64,000 nucleotides of DNA from Glycomyces niveus (GCF_017592475.1 NZ_JAGFNP010000009.1:124001-188000), one strand, 5' to 3'; counted from the stretch's first letter, positions 6,692-15,800 are shown. Made by a program: numbers and translations. Notes: generated by a model from the sequence alone, not told the origin.

Positions 6692-9526
6692 ATGGCTGCT
6701 ATCCCTGCGTCGTCGAGCGTGGCCAGGCCGCGACTGCTCGCCGAGCTCAATGACGGCTCGGGGCCGGTCCGCCGCGCCGTCATCACCGCTCCGGCGGGCT
6801 TCGGGAAGTCGACGCTGCTCGCGCAGCACGCCCGGTCCTTCACCGGCGGCACGGCCTGGCTCGGACTCACCCCCGCCCACGCCGACCCCGGCGAGTTCAC
6901 CGCCGACCTGCACCGGGCGATCATGCCGCTCACCGCCGCGCCCGACCCCGCCGAACCCCCGGACCGCCTCTGGAACCGCCTGCGCGCCTTGACCGGGGCC
7001 ACCCTCCTCGTCCTCGACGACGTCCACTACCTCGACGACACCGCCGCCGAACGCGTCCTCGACCGGCTGCTGTGCGAACTGCCCGAGCAGTGCAGCCTCG
7101 CCGTCGCCACCCGCCGCCTGCCCGGCGTCAACCTCGCCCGGCACGAACTCACCGACCTGCGCTTCATCGACGCCGACCAGCTGCGCTTCCGCACCTGGGA
7201 GATCGACCTGCTGCTGCGCGAGAACTACCAGGAGCCCCTGCCCGCCGGCGACATCGCCGTCCTCGAACGCCGCCTCGGCGGCTGGGCGGCCGGACTCCAC
7301 CTCTTCCACCTGTCCACCAAGGGCAGACCCCTCGCCGAACGCCGCACGGCCGTCGCGGCCCTCACCGGCCGCGCCTCCCTCGCGCACGCCTACATGAGCC
7401 GCACCGTCCTCGCCGAACTCCCCGAGCCGCTGCTGCCCTTCGTCACCCGCATCAGCGTCTTCGACGTCGCCACCGCCGCCCGCTGCGACCGCCTCCTCGG
7501 CATCGACGACGCCGCCGCGCACCTCGCCGAACTGCACCGCCGCCAGGTCTTCATCACCACCCCCGACGGCGGCCACACCTACCGCTTCCACGAGGCCATG
7601 CGCTCGCACCTCGCCGCCGTCCTCGCCGACGGCCACGGCGGCGCCGCCGCCCGCCGCCTCCACGCCGCCGCCGCCGAGATCGTCAAATCCGAAGGCGCCC
7701 TTGTCGAAGCGGCCCGCAGCTTCGCCCGCGCCGAGGACTGGCCCGCTGTGCGCGAACTCCTCGACCTCCTCGGCCCCCAGATCACCGGCGACGACTTCGA
7801 CGCCTGGCGCGACCTCCTCCCGTCCTGGCTCGTCGCCGACGACCCCTGGATGGTCCTCGCCGAGGGCCGCAACCGCCTCGGCCGCGGCCGCATCGCCGAA
7901 GCCGTCGAATGCTTCGAACGCAGCCAAGCGCTCTCGACCGACGAGACCGGCCGCGCCCACGGCCGCGCCGCCGCCGCCGCGGCCCGCATCTGGCTGCCCG
8001 GCCCCGCCCGGCCCGGCGCCGACTGGTGCACCTGGCTCCGCGCCGCCACCCAGGCCCACCCCGCGCTCGTCGCCGCCGCTGCCGAGGACCGCATGCCGCA
8101 ACCGCACGGCCGCATGGTCGCCCTGCTCGCGCACGTCCTCGCCGGAAACCTCCCCGCCGCCCGGAACCTCTTGCGCCACAACGAAGGCGACGCCGGAGCC
8201 GCCGCTGTCATCGCGCCCCTCGGCAACGCGATCCTCGCCCTCCTCGAGAGCCCCGGCGACCGCGGCCTCCGCGAACTCTCGCGCGCCGTCTCGGCCGCCG
8301 AAGCCGAACGCCTGCCCTGGCTCGCCCGCGCCGCCCGCGCCGCCATCGCCCTCGACGGCACCCAGGACTCCGCCAAGACCGCCCTCCGCGTCGCCGAGGA
8401 ATGCGAACGCGACGGCGACCTGTGGGGAGCGCTCCTCGCCGCCGGCTGCTCCTGGTTCGCCCGCCTCGGCAGCGGCGACACCGACCTCTCCACCCTCGCC
8501 GACCTCGCCGACGGCTTCCGCGCCCTGGACGCCGCCGTCCCCGCCGCCTGGGCGCAGGCGATGTACGCCGTCGCGGCCGCCCACGCCGGCGTGCCCGGCG
8601 CCGAGACCGAGATCGAACGGGCCGCGGACCTGGTGCGCCGCTGCGGGGTCGGCGGCGCGCAGCCCCTCGTGTACGTCGCGGCGGCCGTCGCCGCCGGCCA
8701 CCCTCCGAACCTCGTCGCGCGCGCCCGCCAGGCCGCAGGGCACTGCGGCTACCCCGTCCACCTCGTCGAATCCTGGCTCGGCGAACCGATCCCGCCGGTC
8801 CGCGCCTCCACTCCCGAGACCCTCACCGTCACCTGCTTCGGCGGTTTCCGCCTCGAACGCGAGGGCGCCCAAGTCGACCTCTCCGCCGTGAAACCCAAGG
8901 TGCGCATGCTCATGCGCCTCCTCGCCGTCAACGCCGGCCGCCCCGTCCACCGAGAGGCCATCATCGACGCCCTCTGGCCGCAGGCCACGCCGCGCGCGGC
9001 CACCCACGGCCTCCACGTCGCCATGTCGAGCCTGCGCAAGCTCATCGAACCCGACGCCGAACGCGGCGTCTTCCGCTTCCTCACCCGCGAAGGTGATGCC
9101 TACCGGCTCGTGCTGCCCACTGACGGCTACTGCGACGTCGTCGCGGTCCGCGAAGCCGCGCGCCTCGCCCGGAGCGCCCCCGACGACGACGCGGCCGCCG
9201 CGATCCTGCGCCTGGCCTCCGACGCCTACCGCGGCGAGCTCCTCCCCGAAGACGGCGCCGCGGAATGGGTCGTGGGCGAACGCGAACGCCTGCGACTCGC
9301 CGCCTCCTCGGCCGCGGCCGACCTCGCCCGCCTCGAACTGCGCCGCGGCGACGTGGCCGGGGCGCTGGCGGCGGCCGGACGCAGCGTCGGCGTCCACCGC
9401 TTCAACGACGAGGCCTGGCGCCTCCTCATCGAAGCCCATGAGCGCCACGGCGACCGCGCCGCCGCGGCCGACGCCCTCGCCCGCTACCGGGAAGTCCTGG
9501 CAGAACTGGGCGTCCACCCCGAATAG
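6692..9526 (+). CDS. MalT-like ATPase with C-terminal OmpR-type HTH and BTAD domain
   Basis: A 944-residue regulator. The N-terminal STAND/MalT-type ATPase has Walker A (APAGFGKST, G36-K39-S40) and Walker B (LLVLDDVHYLD near 107-113), followed by a long helical TPR-like region (about 330-690). The C-terminus (about 705-944) holds a winged helix (LTVTCFGGFRLERE, then RPVHREAIIDALWP) and a bacterial transcriptional activation domain ending YREVLAELGVHPE. This is the SARP effector module placed at the C-terminus, the reverse of AfsR order and like the LuxR position in MalT. A strong GGGAGGTGA ribosome site precedes the ATG. It probably activates nearby or pathway genes in response to a ligand; the target is unknown. 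Confidence 0.85.
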   Translation: MAAIPASSSVARPRLLAELNDGSGPVRRAVITAPAGFGKSTLLAQHARSFTGGTAWLGLTPAHADPGEFTADLHRAIMPLTAAPDPAEPPDRLWNRLRALTGATLLVLDDVHYLDDTAAERVLDRLLCELPEQCSLAVATRRLPGVNLARHELTDLRFIDADQLRFRTWEIDLLLRENYQEPLPAGDIAVLERRLGGWAAGLHLFHLSTKGRPLAERRTAVAALTGRASLAHAYMSRTVLAELPEPLLPFVTRISVFDVATAARCDRLLGIDDAAAHLAELHRRQVFITTPDGGHTYRFHEAMRSHLAAVLADGHGGAAARRLHAAAAEIVKSEGALVEAARSFARAEDWPAVRELLDLLGPQITGDDFDAWRDLLPSWLVADDPWMVLAEGRNRLGRGRIAEAVECFERSQALSTDETGRAHGRAAAAAARIWLPGPARPGADWCTWLRAATQAHPALVAAAAEDRMPQPHGRMVALLAHVLAGNLPAARNLLRHNEGDAGAAAVIAPLGNAILALLESPGDRGLRELSRAVSAAEAERLPWLARAARAAIALDGTQDSAKTALRVAEECERDGDLWGALLAAGCSWFARLGSGDTDLSTLADLADGFRALDAAVPAAWAQAMYAVAAAHAGVPGAETEIERAADLVRRCGVGGAQPLVYVAAAVAAGHPPNLVARARQAAGHCGYPVHLVESWLGEPIPPVRASTPETLTVTCFGGFRLEREGAQVDLSAVKPKVRMLMRLLAVNAGRPVHREAIIDALWPQATPRAATHGLHVAMSSLRKLIEPDAERGVFRFLTREGDAYRLVLPTDGYCDVVAVREAARLARSAPDDDAAAAILRLASDAYRGELLPEDGAAEWVVGERERLRLAASSAAADLARLELRRGDVAGALAAAGRSVGVHRFNDEAWRLLIEAHERHGDRAAAADALARYREVLAELGVHPE

Positions 9527-9589
9527 CCCCTCGGCCTTCGGCCGCAAGACGACCCGGACTGGACGCCGGCGCACCGGCTTCCGCATAAT

Positions 9590-9607
9590 ATCGGGATCGA
9601 TCCCGAT
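9590..9607. promoter_or_regulatory. LacI operator 1 (autoregulatory)
   Basis: ATCGGGATCGATCCCGAT is an 18-bp perfect palindrome 13 bp upstream of the lacI-type gene. An identical copy lies at 10710-10727, before the ABC operon. Confidence 0.85.
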
Positions 9608-9620
9608 CAAGGAGGCCGCC

Positions 9621-10652
9621 ATGTCCGCCGACGACGCCAAGCCCCAGCGCCGCGCCCTGACCCTCAACGACATCGCCGCGCTCGCGGGCGTCAGCCGGTC
9701 CGCGGCCTCGCGCGCCCTCGACCGCACCGCCCCGGTCAAGGGCGCCAAGGCCGATCGCGTCCGCAAGATCGCCGCCGAGCACGGTTACGTCCCCAACACC
9801 TGGGCCGCCAACCTGCGCCGCCAGCGCACCGGCCTGATCGGCGTGGTCGTCTCGCGCCTCACCGACACGCCCATGGCGATGATCTACGAGGCCATCGTCG
9901 AGCAGGCCGCCGCCCGCGGCTACCAGGCCACCGTCGTCACCACCGACGACGACCCCCGCAAAGCGCTCGAACGCGGGCGCACGCTCGTCTCCCAGCGCGT
10001 CGACGGGTTCATCCTCACCACCGCCCGCACCGACGGCGCCGACCCGTTCCTCCTCGAACTCCAGGAGCAGCGCGTCCCCTACTCGCTCGTGATGCGCACC
10101 GACGGGACCGGTCCCGCGGCCCTCACCGACGACGTCGCCGGCGGCGGCCTCGCCACGCGGCACCTCATCGACCAGGGCCACAGCCGCATCGCCTATGTCG
10201 GCGGGCCCGCCTACGCCTCCAGCTCGCAGAACCGCGAGGCCGGCTACCGCGAAGCCATGACCGAAGCCGGGCTCGCGGTGCCGCCCGAGCTCGTGCACCA
10301 CTCGGACTTCAGCATCGAGGCGGGCGTCGACGTCGGGCGGCGGCTGCTCGCGCTGGCCGACGTGCCGACCGCGGTGTTCACCGCCAACGACAATCTCGCG
10401 ATAGGCGTCATGTTCGCCGCGCAGCGGGCGGGTGTGGCGGTCCCCGAACGGCTTTCGATCGTCGGCTACACCGACACGCCCATCGCGGCGCGGCTGAGCG
10501 TGCCGCTCACCAGCGTGAAGGTCCCCTTCGACGACCTGGCCTCGGACGCCCTCGATCTCCTCCTGGACGACGAGCGGAGCGCTGCCGCGCCGCGGCTGTC
10601 GGCCCCTTCGCTGATCGTGCGCGACTCGGTCGCGCCACGTCCGCTCGCCTGA
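9621..10652 (+). CDS. LacI family transcriptional repressor
   Basis: A 343-residue repressor. Residues about 14-60 carry the LacI helix-turn-helix (LTLNDIAALAGVSRSAASRAL) and hinge helix; the rest is a periplasmic-binding-protein-like ligand domain (TGLIGVVVSRLTDTP, DGFILTTAR, HSRIAYVGGP, DNLAIGVMFAA). The ATG at 9621 has an AAGGAGG ribosome site and starts at the HTH; the frame is open upstream. Identical palindromes in its own leader and at the downstream ABC promoter indicate that it represses both. The ligand should be the substrate, or a metabolite, of the transporter/amidohydrolase operon. Confidence 0.93.
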   Translation: MSADDAKPQRRALTLNDIAALAGVSRSAASRALDRTAPVKGAKADRVRKIAAEHGYVPNTWAANLRRQRTGLIGVVVSRLTDTPMAMIYEAIVEQAAARGYQATVVTTDDDPRKALERGRTLVSQRVDGFILTTARTDGADPFLLELQEQRVPYSLVMRTDGTGPAALTDDVAGGGLATRHLIDQGHSRIAYVGGPAYASSSQNREAGYREAMTEAGLAVPPELVHHSDFSIEAGVDVGRRLLALADVPTAVFTANDNLAIGVMFAAQRAGVAVPERLSIVGYTDTPIAARLSVPLTSVKVPFDDLASDALDLLLDDERSAAAPRLSAPSLIVRDSVAPRPLA

Positions 10653-10702
10653 TCCGTATCGCCCTGTAAATGTCCGGTTCCGGACGCCCGGGGGACAGTT
10701 CG

Positions 10703-10732
10703 TTGACAGATCGGGATCGATCCCGATACGGT
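10703..10732 (+). promoter_or_regulatory. ABC operon promoter with LacI operator 2
   Basis: A consensus -35 TTGACA (10703-10708) is followed by the 18-bp palindrome ATCGGGATCGATCCCGAT (10710-10727) and a -10-like TACGGT (10727-10732). The operator fills the spacer, so repressor and RNA polymerase should compete directly. Confidence 0.8.
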
Positions 10733-10772
10733 GGGAGCACTTGAGCTTCACTCCTATCGAGAGGTGATCTCC

Positions 10773-11792
10773 ATGTCGCCAAGGCAAACCACGGCGAACA
10801 TCCGCACCGGTCCAGCCATTGCCGCGAATCCAAAACGGAATCGTTCCCGAATCCGGGCGGGTGTGGCGGCCGGGGCCGCGCTCGTCGTCGCGAGCGGCCT
10901 CGCCGCCTGCGGGAAGTCCGACCCGAACGCGTACACCGTCGCCCTGATCGAACCCGACCTCACCACCGTGCCGCTGCTGGCGGCCGTGGACGCCGCCCGC
11001 GAGGCCGGCTACGACGTCGACGTCATCGAACTCGCCGAGCCCGAGCTGGCGATCGAAGGACTCGCCCGGGGCGACTACGCGTTCTCCGCCGAGGCCACCA
11101 GCCCCGCCCTCCTCGCGATCGAGAAGGACGCGCCGATCCGCATCGTCGCCGACGTGATCGGCAACCAGTGGGCGGTCTACGGCAGGCCCGGCGTCGAGGA
11201 CTGCGACGACCTCGCGGGGCGGCCGGTCGGGATCTTCAGCGAAGGCGCCGTCGCCACCGCGATGATCCGCGACTGGGTCGCGGACGAGTGCACCGGCGGC
11301 GAACCCGAATACCTCGTGATCGGCGGCTCCGACGTGCGCGCGCAGGCACTCCTCGCCGGCCAGATCGACGCAACCGCACTGGAGATCGCCGACGCGGTCG
11401 CCCTCGCCGAGGCCGGCGAGACCGACCTCGCCCCGATCATCGACTTCGGACAGACGCTCCCGGACCTGCACCCGCAGACGGTCTACGCCAACTCGGACTT
11501 CCTGGGCGACAACCCGAAAGCGGCCGAGACGTTCATCGACGCGCTCGTCGCCGTGCACGAGCGGATCAACGCCGATCCCGGCCACCTCGTCGACCTGGCC
11601 GTCCAGTACCTGGGGGAGGAGCGCACCGCCGAGCTCGAGGCGGTCGCGGCGGCCTACGCGGCCGCAGGGCTCTTCGACGCGGCCGCCCTCACCGAGGAGA
11701 ACGTCCAGGGCACGATCGACTTCTTCACCGAAGCCGGGGTCGTCGGCGAACTCGCCGCCGCCGACGTCGCCGACCTCTCCTTCATCGAGTAG
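10773..11792 (+). CDS. ABC transporter substrate-binding lipoprotein (SsuA/NMT1-like)
   Basis: A 339-residue lipoprotein with an unusually long basic N-terminus, a hydrophobic stretch and a lipobox LAAC with the lipidated C46. The mature part has the SsuA/TauA/NMT1 fold signature: TVALIEPDLTTVPLLAAVDAAREAGYDVDVIEL, then YAFSAEATSPALLAIEK and LAGRPVGIFSEGA. Relatives bind sulfonates, taurine, nitrate or pyrimidine precursors, so the substrate cannot be named. The ATG at 10773 follows GAGGTGA. First gene of a LacI-controlled operon with permease, ATPase, permease and amidohydrolase, which suggests import of an aromatic or carboxylated compound that the last enzyme processes. Confidence 0.87.
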   Translation: MSPRQTTANIRTGPAIAANPKRNRSRIRAGVAAGAALVVASGLAACGKSDPNAYTVALIEPDLTTVPLLAAVDAAREAGYDVDVIELAEPELAIEGLARGDYAFSAEATSPALLAIEKDAPIRIVADVIGNQWAVYGRPGVEDCDDLAGRPVGIFSEGAVATAMIRDWVADECTGGEPEYLVIGGSDVRAQALLAGQIDATALEIADAVALAEAGETDLAPIIDFGQTLPDLHPQTVYANSDFLGDNPKAAETFIDALVAVHERINADPGHLVDLAVQYLGEERTAELEAVAAAYAAAGLFDAAALTEENVQGTIDFFTEAGVVGELAAADVADLSFIE

Positions 11793-11796
11793 CGCC

Positions 11797-12603
11797 ATGG
11801 CGACCCGTACCGATCGGCCGCAGTGGCAGCGGCTCCTCGACTCCGACCGCAGCTACCAGGCGCTCACCTTCGTGCTCTTCGCGGCCGCGTGGCAGGTCTA
11901 CGGCACGTACTGGGGCGGCCTGCTGGTCCCCACCTTCACCGAGACGGCGGCGGCCTTCGTCCGCCTGCTCGGCACGGCCGAGTTCTGGGACGCCCTCTGG
12001 GTCAGCAACCAGGCCCTCGCGCTGGGCTTCGCCTGCTCGGTGGCGATCGGCGTGCCCGTCGGGGTCCTGCTCGGCCGCTTCCGGCTCCTTGAACGCCTCA
12101 CCGACGTCTACCTGAACATCCTGCTCGTGACGCCGATGGCGGCGATCATCCCGCTGCTGATCATGTCGGTCGGGTTCGGGCTGCTCTCCCGGGTCATCCT
12201 CGTCACGCTCTTCGCGGTCGTCATGGTCATCGTCAACGTGCGCTCCGGCGTCCGCCAAGTCGACCCCGGCCTGATCCAGATGGCGAAGTCCTTCGGCGCC
12301 ACCGAAAGAGCAGTGTGGCGGGACGTCCTCATCCCCGGCGCGCTGCCGGCGATCATGACCGGCGTCCGGCTCGGCCTCGGCCGCGCCGTCACCGGCATGG
12401 TGATCGTCGAGCTCCTCATGGTCTCGCTCGCCCTCGGCGGCCTCATCCTCCAGTTCCGCGCCACCTTCGACGCCGCCGGGCTGTACGCGGTGATCGCCGC
12501 CGTCCTCATCGAATCGCTCGTCCTCATCGCGCTCGCGCAGTGGCTCGAGCACCGCATCGCGCCGTGGGCGCGGTCCACCCAGAAACGGAAGGCCCGCAGA
12601 TGA
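11797..12603 (+). CDS. ABC transporter permease (SsuC/TauC family)
   Basis: A 268-residue BPD-type inner membrane protein with about six helices. The EAA loop that contacts the ATPase is visible as MAKSFGATERAVWRDVLIPGALPAIMTGVRLGLGRAVTG. It starts four bases after the lipoprotein stop. Its 3' end overlaps the ATPase start by ATGA, indicating translational coupling. It pairs with the second permease at 13391 to make a heterodimeric channel. Confidence 0.9.
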   Translation: MATRTDRPQWQRLLDSDRSYQALTFVLFAAAWQVYGTYWGGLLVPTFTETAAAFVRLLGTAEFWDALWVSNQALALGFACSVAIGVPVGVLLGRFRLLERLTDVYLNILLVTPMAAIIPLLIMSVGFGLLSRVILVTLFAVVMVIVNVRSGVRQVDPGLIQMAKSFGATERAVWRDVLIPGALPAIMTGVRLGLGRAVTGMVIVELLMVSLALGGLILQFRATFDAAGLYAVIAAVLIESLVLIALAQWLEHRIAPWARSTQKRKARR

Positions 12604-13394
12604 TCGAGATCACCGGACTCACGAAGACGTTCACCGGGCAGGACGGCGCGCCCGTCCACGCCCTCGGCGGCGTCGACCTCACCGTCCGCGAGAACGAGTT
12701 CCTGACCGTGCTCGGCCCCAGCGGCTGCGGCAAGACCACGATGCTCAAGATGATCGCCGGGCTCCAGACCTGGGACGCCGGGGAGATCACCGTCGCGGGC
12801 AGGCCCGTGCGCGGCCCCGGACCCGACCGCAGCATGGTCTTCCAGAACTTCGCGCTGCTGCCGTGGGCGACCGTGCTCGACAACGTCGCCTTCGGACTCA
12901 AGCTCAAAGGCGTCGGCAAGGCCGAGCGCAACGAGCGCGCCCGCGGCCTCATCGCGAAGGTCGGCCTCGCGGGCTTCGAGTCGAAGCGGCCCGGCGAGCT
13001 CTCGGGCGGCATGCAGCAGCGCGTGGGCATCGCCCGCGCCCTCGCCGTCGAACCCGAGGTGCTGCTCATGGACGAGCCGTTCGGGGCAGTCGACGAGCAG
13101 ACCCGGCGGCTCCTCCAGGAAGAGCTGCTGTCGATCTGGGAGGCGAACCGCCTCACGGTCGTATTCATCACCCACTCGATGGAGGAGGCCGTGCTCCTGG
13201 GCGACCGCGTCGTCCTCCTGAGCGCCCGGCCGGGCCGGATCGCCGAGATCGTCGACGTCCCGCTCGACCGCCCGCGCTCCTCCGACATCGGCGGGCTCGA
13301 ACGCTCCCGCGAGTACGTCGAGATCACCGCCCACCTGTGGGAGCGGCTGCGCGACATGCACGAAGAGCACCGCCTGGAAAGGGCCGCAGGATGA
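12600..13394 (+). CDS. ABC transporter ATP-binding protein (SsuB/TauB family)
   Basis: A 264-residue ATPase with all motifs: Walker A GPSGCGKTT (39-47), Q-loop Q82, signature LSGGMQQR (134-141), Walker B LLMDEP (155-160, catalytic E159) and switch histidine in FITHS. The ATG at 12600 overlaps the preceding stop by ATGA, and the same overlap occurs at its own 3' end. It energises the two permeases of this operon. Confidence 0.95.
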   Translation: MIEITGLTKTFTGQDGAPVHALGGVDLTVRENEFLTVLGPSGCGKTTMLKMIAGLQTWDAGEITVAGRPVRGPGPDRSMVFQNFALLPWATVLDNVAFGLKLKGVGKAERNERARGLIAKVGLAGFESKRPGELSGGMQQRVGIARALAVEPEVLLMDEPFGAVDEQTRRLLQEELLSIWEANRLTVVFITHSMEEAVLLGDRVVLLSARPGRIAEIVDVPLDRPRSSDIGGLERSREYVEITAHLWERLRDMHEEHRLERAAG

Positions 13395-14200
13395 CCGCCG
13401 CCTCCGCGAAACCGCACGCCGCGCCGTCCCTCCCGCGCCTCCGCCTGCGCCTGCCGCTCGGCCTGGTCTCGCTCGCCGTCGGCGCCGTGCTCTGGGAGAT
13501 CGTGGGCCGCGCCGCCGCAGTGCCGTTCTTCCCGCCGCTCAGCGAAGTGCTCGCGACCCTGGCCGGCATGGTCGCGGACGGCGAGATCCTCGGCAACCTC
13601 CTGGTCAGCGTCGTCAACCTCGCGCTCGGCTTCGCCGTCTCACTCGTCGCCGGCCTCGCCGTCGGCACCGCGATGGGCCGTTACCGGCGGGTGAAGGCGT
13701 TGCTCGGCGTCTACGTGTACGCCCTGCTGACCGCGCCCGCGCTGGTGTTCGCGCCGATCTTCTTCTCGGTCATCGGGCCCGGACAGGCCTCCATTGTGGC
13801 CGTCGTCTTCATGTACTCGGCGTTCATCATGATCGTGAACACCGCCGACGCGGTCGAGCAGGTGCCCGAGCACCTGGTCGAGATGGCCCGCTCCTACGGC
13901 GCGAACGAATGGCAGCTCGTCACCCGCGTCATCCTGCCCGCCGCCTCGCCGATGATCCTCGCCGGCGTCAGGCTCGGCATGGGCCGGGCCGTCACCGGCA
14001 TGATCAACGGCGAGATGTTCATCGCCGTCACCGGCCTGGGCCGCATCGTCACGCAAGCGGGGAAGCGCTTCGACGGCGCGGCCGTCCTCGCGATCCTCCT
14101 CGTCGTCATCGCCGTGGCGCTCGCCGCGGTCGCCCTCGTCCAATTCGTGGACCGCCGCCTCACCGGCTGGGTCCCCAGCACCGCGAAGGAATCCCGATGA
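13391..14200 (+). CDS. ABC transporter permease (SsuC/TauC family), second copy
   Basis: A 269-residue permease with EAA loop MARSYGANEWQLVTRVILPAASPMILAGVRLGMGRAVTG, clearly paralogous to the permease at 11797. Two distinct permeases in one operon are less common in the Ssu/Tau class, where homodimers are usual. Start chosen at the ATG overlapping the ATPase stop (ATGA); the frame is open upstream but the conserved part begins here. Its stop overlaps the amidohydrolase start, again by ATGA. Confidence 0.9.
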   Translation: MTAASAKPHAAPSLPRLRLRLPLGLVSLAVGAVLWEIVGRAAAVPFFPPLSEVLATLAGMVADGEILGNLLVSVVNLALGFAVSLVAGLAVGTAMGRYRRVKALLGVYVYALLTAPALVFAPIFFSVIGPGQASIVAVVFMYSAFIMIVNTADAVEQVPEHLVEMARSYGANEWQLVTRVILPAASPMILAGVRLGMGRAVTGMINGEMFIAVTGLGRIVTQAGKRFDGAAVLAILLVVIAVALAAVALVQFVDRRLTGWVPSTAKESR

Positions 14201-15213
14201 AGATCGACGCGTACAGCCACATCCTCCCTCCCCGCTACTTCGAGGCCATGCGCGAGCACGCGCCCGACCTGAAGGCGCTCAAGCGCTGGCTCACCATCCC
14301 CGCACTCCACGACGTCGACGCGCGGCTGCGGATGATGGATGAGTTCGGCCCTGACTACCAGCAGATCCTCACCCTCTCCTCGCCGCCGGTCGAGACGATC
14401 GCCGGACCCGAGGAGTCGTGGCGGCTGGCCCGACTCGCCAACGAGGAGATGCGATCCCTTGTGGACGAGCACCCGTCCCGGTTCCCCGCGTTCGTCGCCG
14501 CGCTCCCCTTGAACGACATCGAGGCCTCGCTCGCCGAGATGCGGTACGCGATCGACGAACTCGGCGCGGTCGGCGTGCAGGTCTTCACCAATGTGAACGG
14601 CGTGCCGCTCGACGACCCGCGGTTCGCGCCGGTCTTCGCCGAGGCGGCCGGGCGCGGCCTGCCGGTGTGGATGCACCCGGCCCGCTCGGCCGCCGCGAGC
14701 GACTACCGGACCGAGGACCAGTCGAAGTTCGAGGTGTGGTGGGCGCTGGGCTGGCCCTACGAGACCAGTGTCGCCATGTCGCGCATGGTGTTCAGCGGCC
14801 TGCTCGAACGCCACCCGGACCTGGCGGTCGTCACCCACCATCTGGGGGCGATGATCCCGTACTTCGAAGGCCGCATCCGGCTCGGCTGGGCCGACCAGTT
14901 CGGCAGCCGCACCCACGGCTCCGAGGCCGCGGCCGTCCTCGATGGCCTGTCGAAGCCGCCGATCGAGTACTTCCGCTCGTTCTACGCGGACACGGCCCTC
15001 TCCGGATCGGCGATCGGCACCCGCTGCGGCCTCGAGTTCTTCGGCGCCGAGCACGTGCTCTTCGCCAGCGACTGCCCCTTCGATCCCGAAGGCGGCCCGA
15101 TGTACATCAGGGAGATGATCCGCATCATCGACGGCCTCGACATCACCGAGGAGGACCGCGAGCTCATCTACGCGGGCAACCTCCACCGCATCACCGGCCA
15201 CCGCCTGAAGTGA
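14197..15213 (+). CDS. Amidohydrolase 2 family protein (ACMSD-like)
   Basis: A 338-residue TIM-barrel enzyme related to aminocarboxymuconate-semialdehyde decarboxylase and other metal-dependent decarboxylases/hydrolases. Typical motifs are GLPVWMHPAR, VVTHHLGAMIPYFEGRI and FASDCPFDPEGG. The usual N-terminal HxH metal motif reads Y6-S7-H8 here, so one ligand histidine is replaced by tyrosine. It is the last gene of the LacI-controlled ABC operon (ATGA overlap), so it likely acts on the imported compound or a derivative. Decarboxylase versus hydrolase activity cannot be decided from sequence. Confidence 0.85.
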   Translation: MKIDAYSHILPPRYFEAMREHAPDLKALKRWLTIPALHDVDARLRMMDEFGPDYQQILTLSSPPVETIAGPEESWRLARLANEEMRSLVDEHPSRFPAFVAALPLNDIEASLAEMRYAIDELGAVGVQVFTNVNGVPLDDPRFAPVFAEAAGRGLPVWMHPARSAAASDYRTEDQSKFEVWWALGWPYETSVAMSRMVFSGLLERHPDLAVVTHHLGAMIPYFEGRIRLGWADQFGSRTHGSEAAAVLDGLSKPPIEYFRSFYADTALSGSAIGTRCGLEFFGAEHVLFASDCPFDPEGGPMYIREMIRIIDGLDITEEDRELIYAGNLHRITGHRLK

Positions 15214-15223
15214 GCGGCAGCAC

Positions 15224-15244
15224 CCGGGCGGCATCGCCGCCCGG
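15224..15244. terminator. Terminator hairpin between ABC operon and CIS operon
   Basis: CCGGGCGGC-ATC-GCCGCCCGG, a perfect 9-bp stem with a 3-nt loop, lies between the convergent amidohydrolase stop (15213) and the last CIS gene stop (15246). Confidence 0.8.
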
Positions 15245-15245
15245 A

Positions 15246-15800
15246 CTAGCCGCTCGGGACCGCCCGCTCGATGCGCAACGTGAACGGCACGTGGGCCGGC
15301 ACGTGCTCCGCTGCGGCACCGCGCAACCGGGACTCGTCCACAAGGGCAGGATCGGGGACGGCGACGGTGATCGTGACGTGCGGCGAGACCGGTGCGGCCT
15401 CGGGGTCGGTCGACTGGACCGAGGCGATCGTGCCGCCCTTGTCGGCGACCGTGACCTGGCCGCCGGTGAGGAGCCGCAAGTGCGTCGCCAGGCCGTGCCG
15501 GGTGCCGCGCCAGCGGTGGAGTTCCACCGCGTGGGCTACCAGGACCCGGCGCTGATCGACCGTCCACTGCTCCTGAACCGGCAGCGCCACCCACCCGGCC
15601 AGCCAGTCCAGGAGGTCCGGCGGCGCCAGCGCCGGGTCGAGGTAGGCCACGAACCCGTCGAGCGTGAGATGGACCGGCGCGAGGACCTCGTCGAGGGCCT
15701 GCGTGAAGCGGCGCGTGAAGTCGTCTTCGGCCAGCACACCCGGCAACCGGTCGGCGATGGGATGCGGGGTCGGCAGCCCGGGCGCGGCGCTACGAGGCAC
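15246..15800 (-). CDS. CIS baseplate wedge protein, phage tail protein I-like
   Basis: A 184-residue protein with the P2 gpI / TIGR02242 tail protein fold: DDFTRRFTQALDEVLAPVHLTLDGFVAYLDP, then DLLDWLAGWVALPV and HRWRGTRHGLATHLRLLTG. In contractile injection systems this protein (position 12 of the eCIS gene set) joins the gpJ-like wedge protein at the outer baseplate. It is the last gene of the minus-strand operon and overlaps the gpJ-like gene by 11 bp. No fused fibre domain is seen. Confidence 0.87.
   Translation of the reverse strand: MPRSAAPGLPTPHPIADRLPGVLAEDDFTRRFTQALDEVLAPVHLTLDGFVAYLDPALAPPDLLDWLAGWVALPVQEQWTVDQRRVLVAHAVELHRWRGTRHGLATHLRLLTGGQVTVADKGGTIASVQSTDPEAAPVSPHVTITVAVPDPALVDESRLRGAAAEHVPAHVPFTLRIERAVPSG

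Noticed and set aside
6218..9766. 1182-codon minus-strand open frame
   Set aside because: Shadow of the MalT/AfsR-like gene, which has clear domains and a strong ribosome site.
9426..11798. 790-codon minus-strand open frame
   Set aside because: Antisense to the LacI and lipoprotein genes, with no domain signature.
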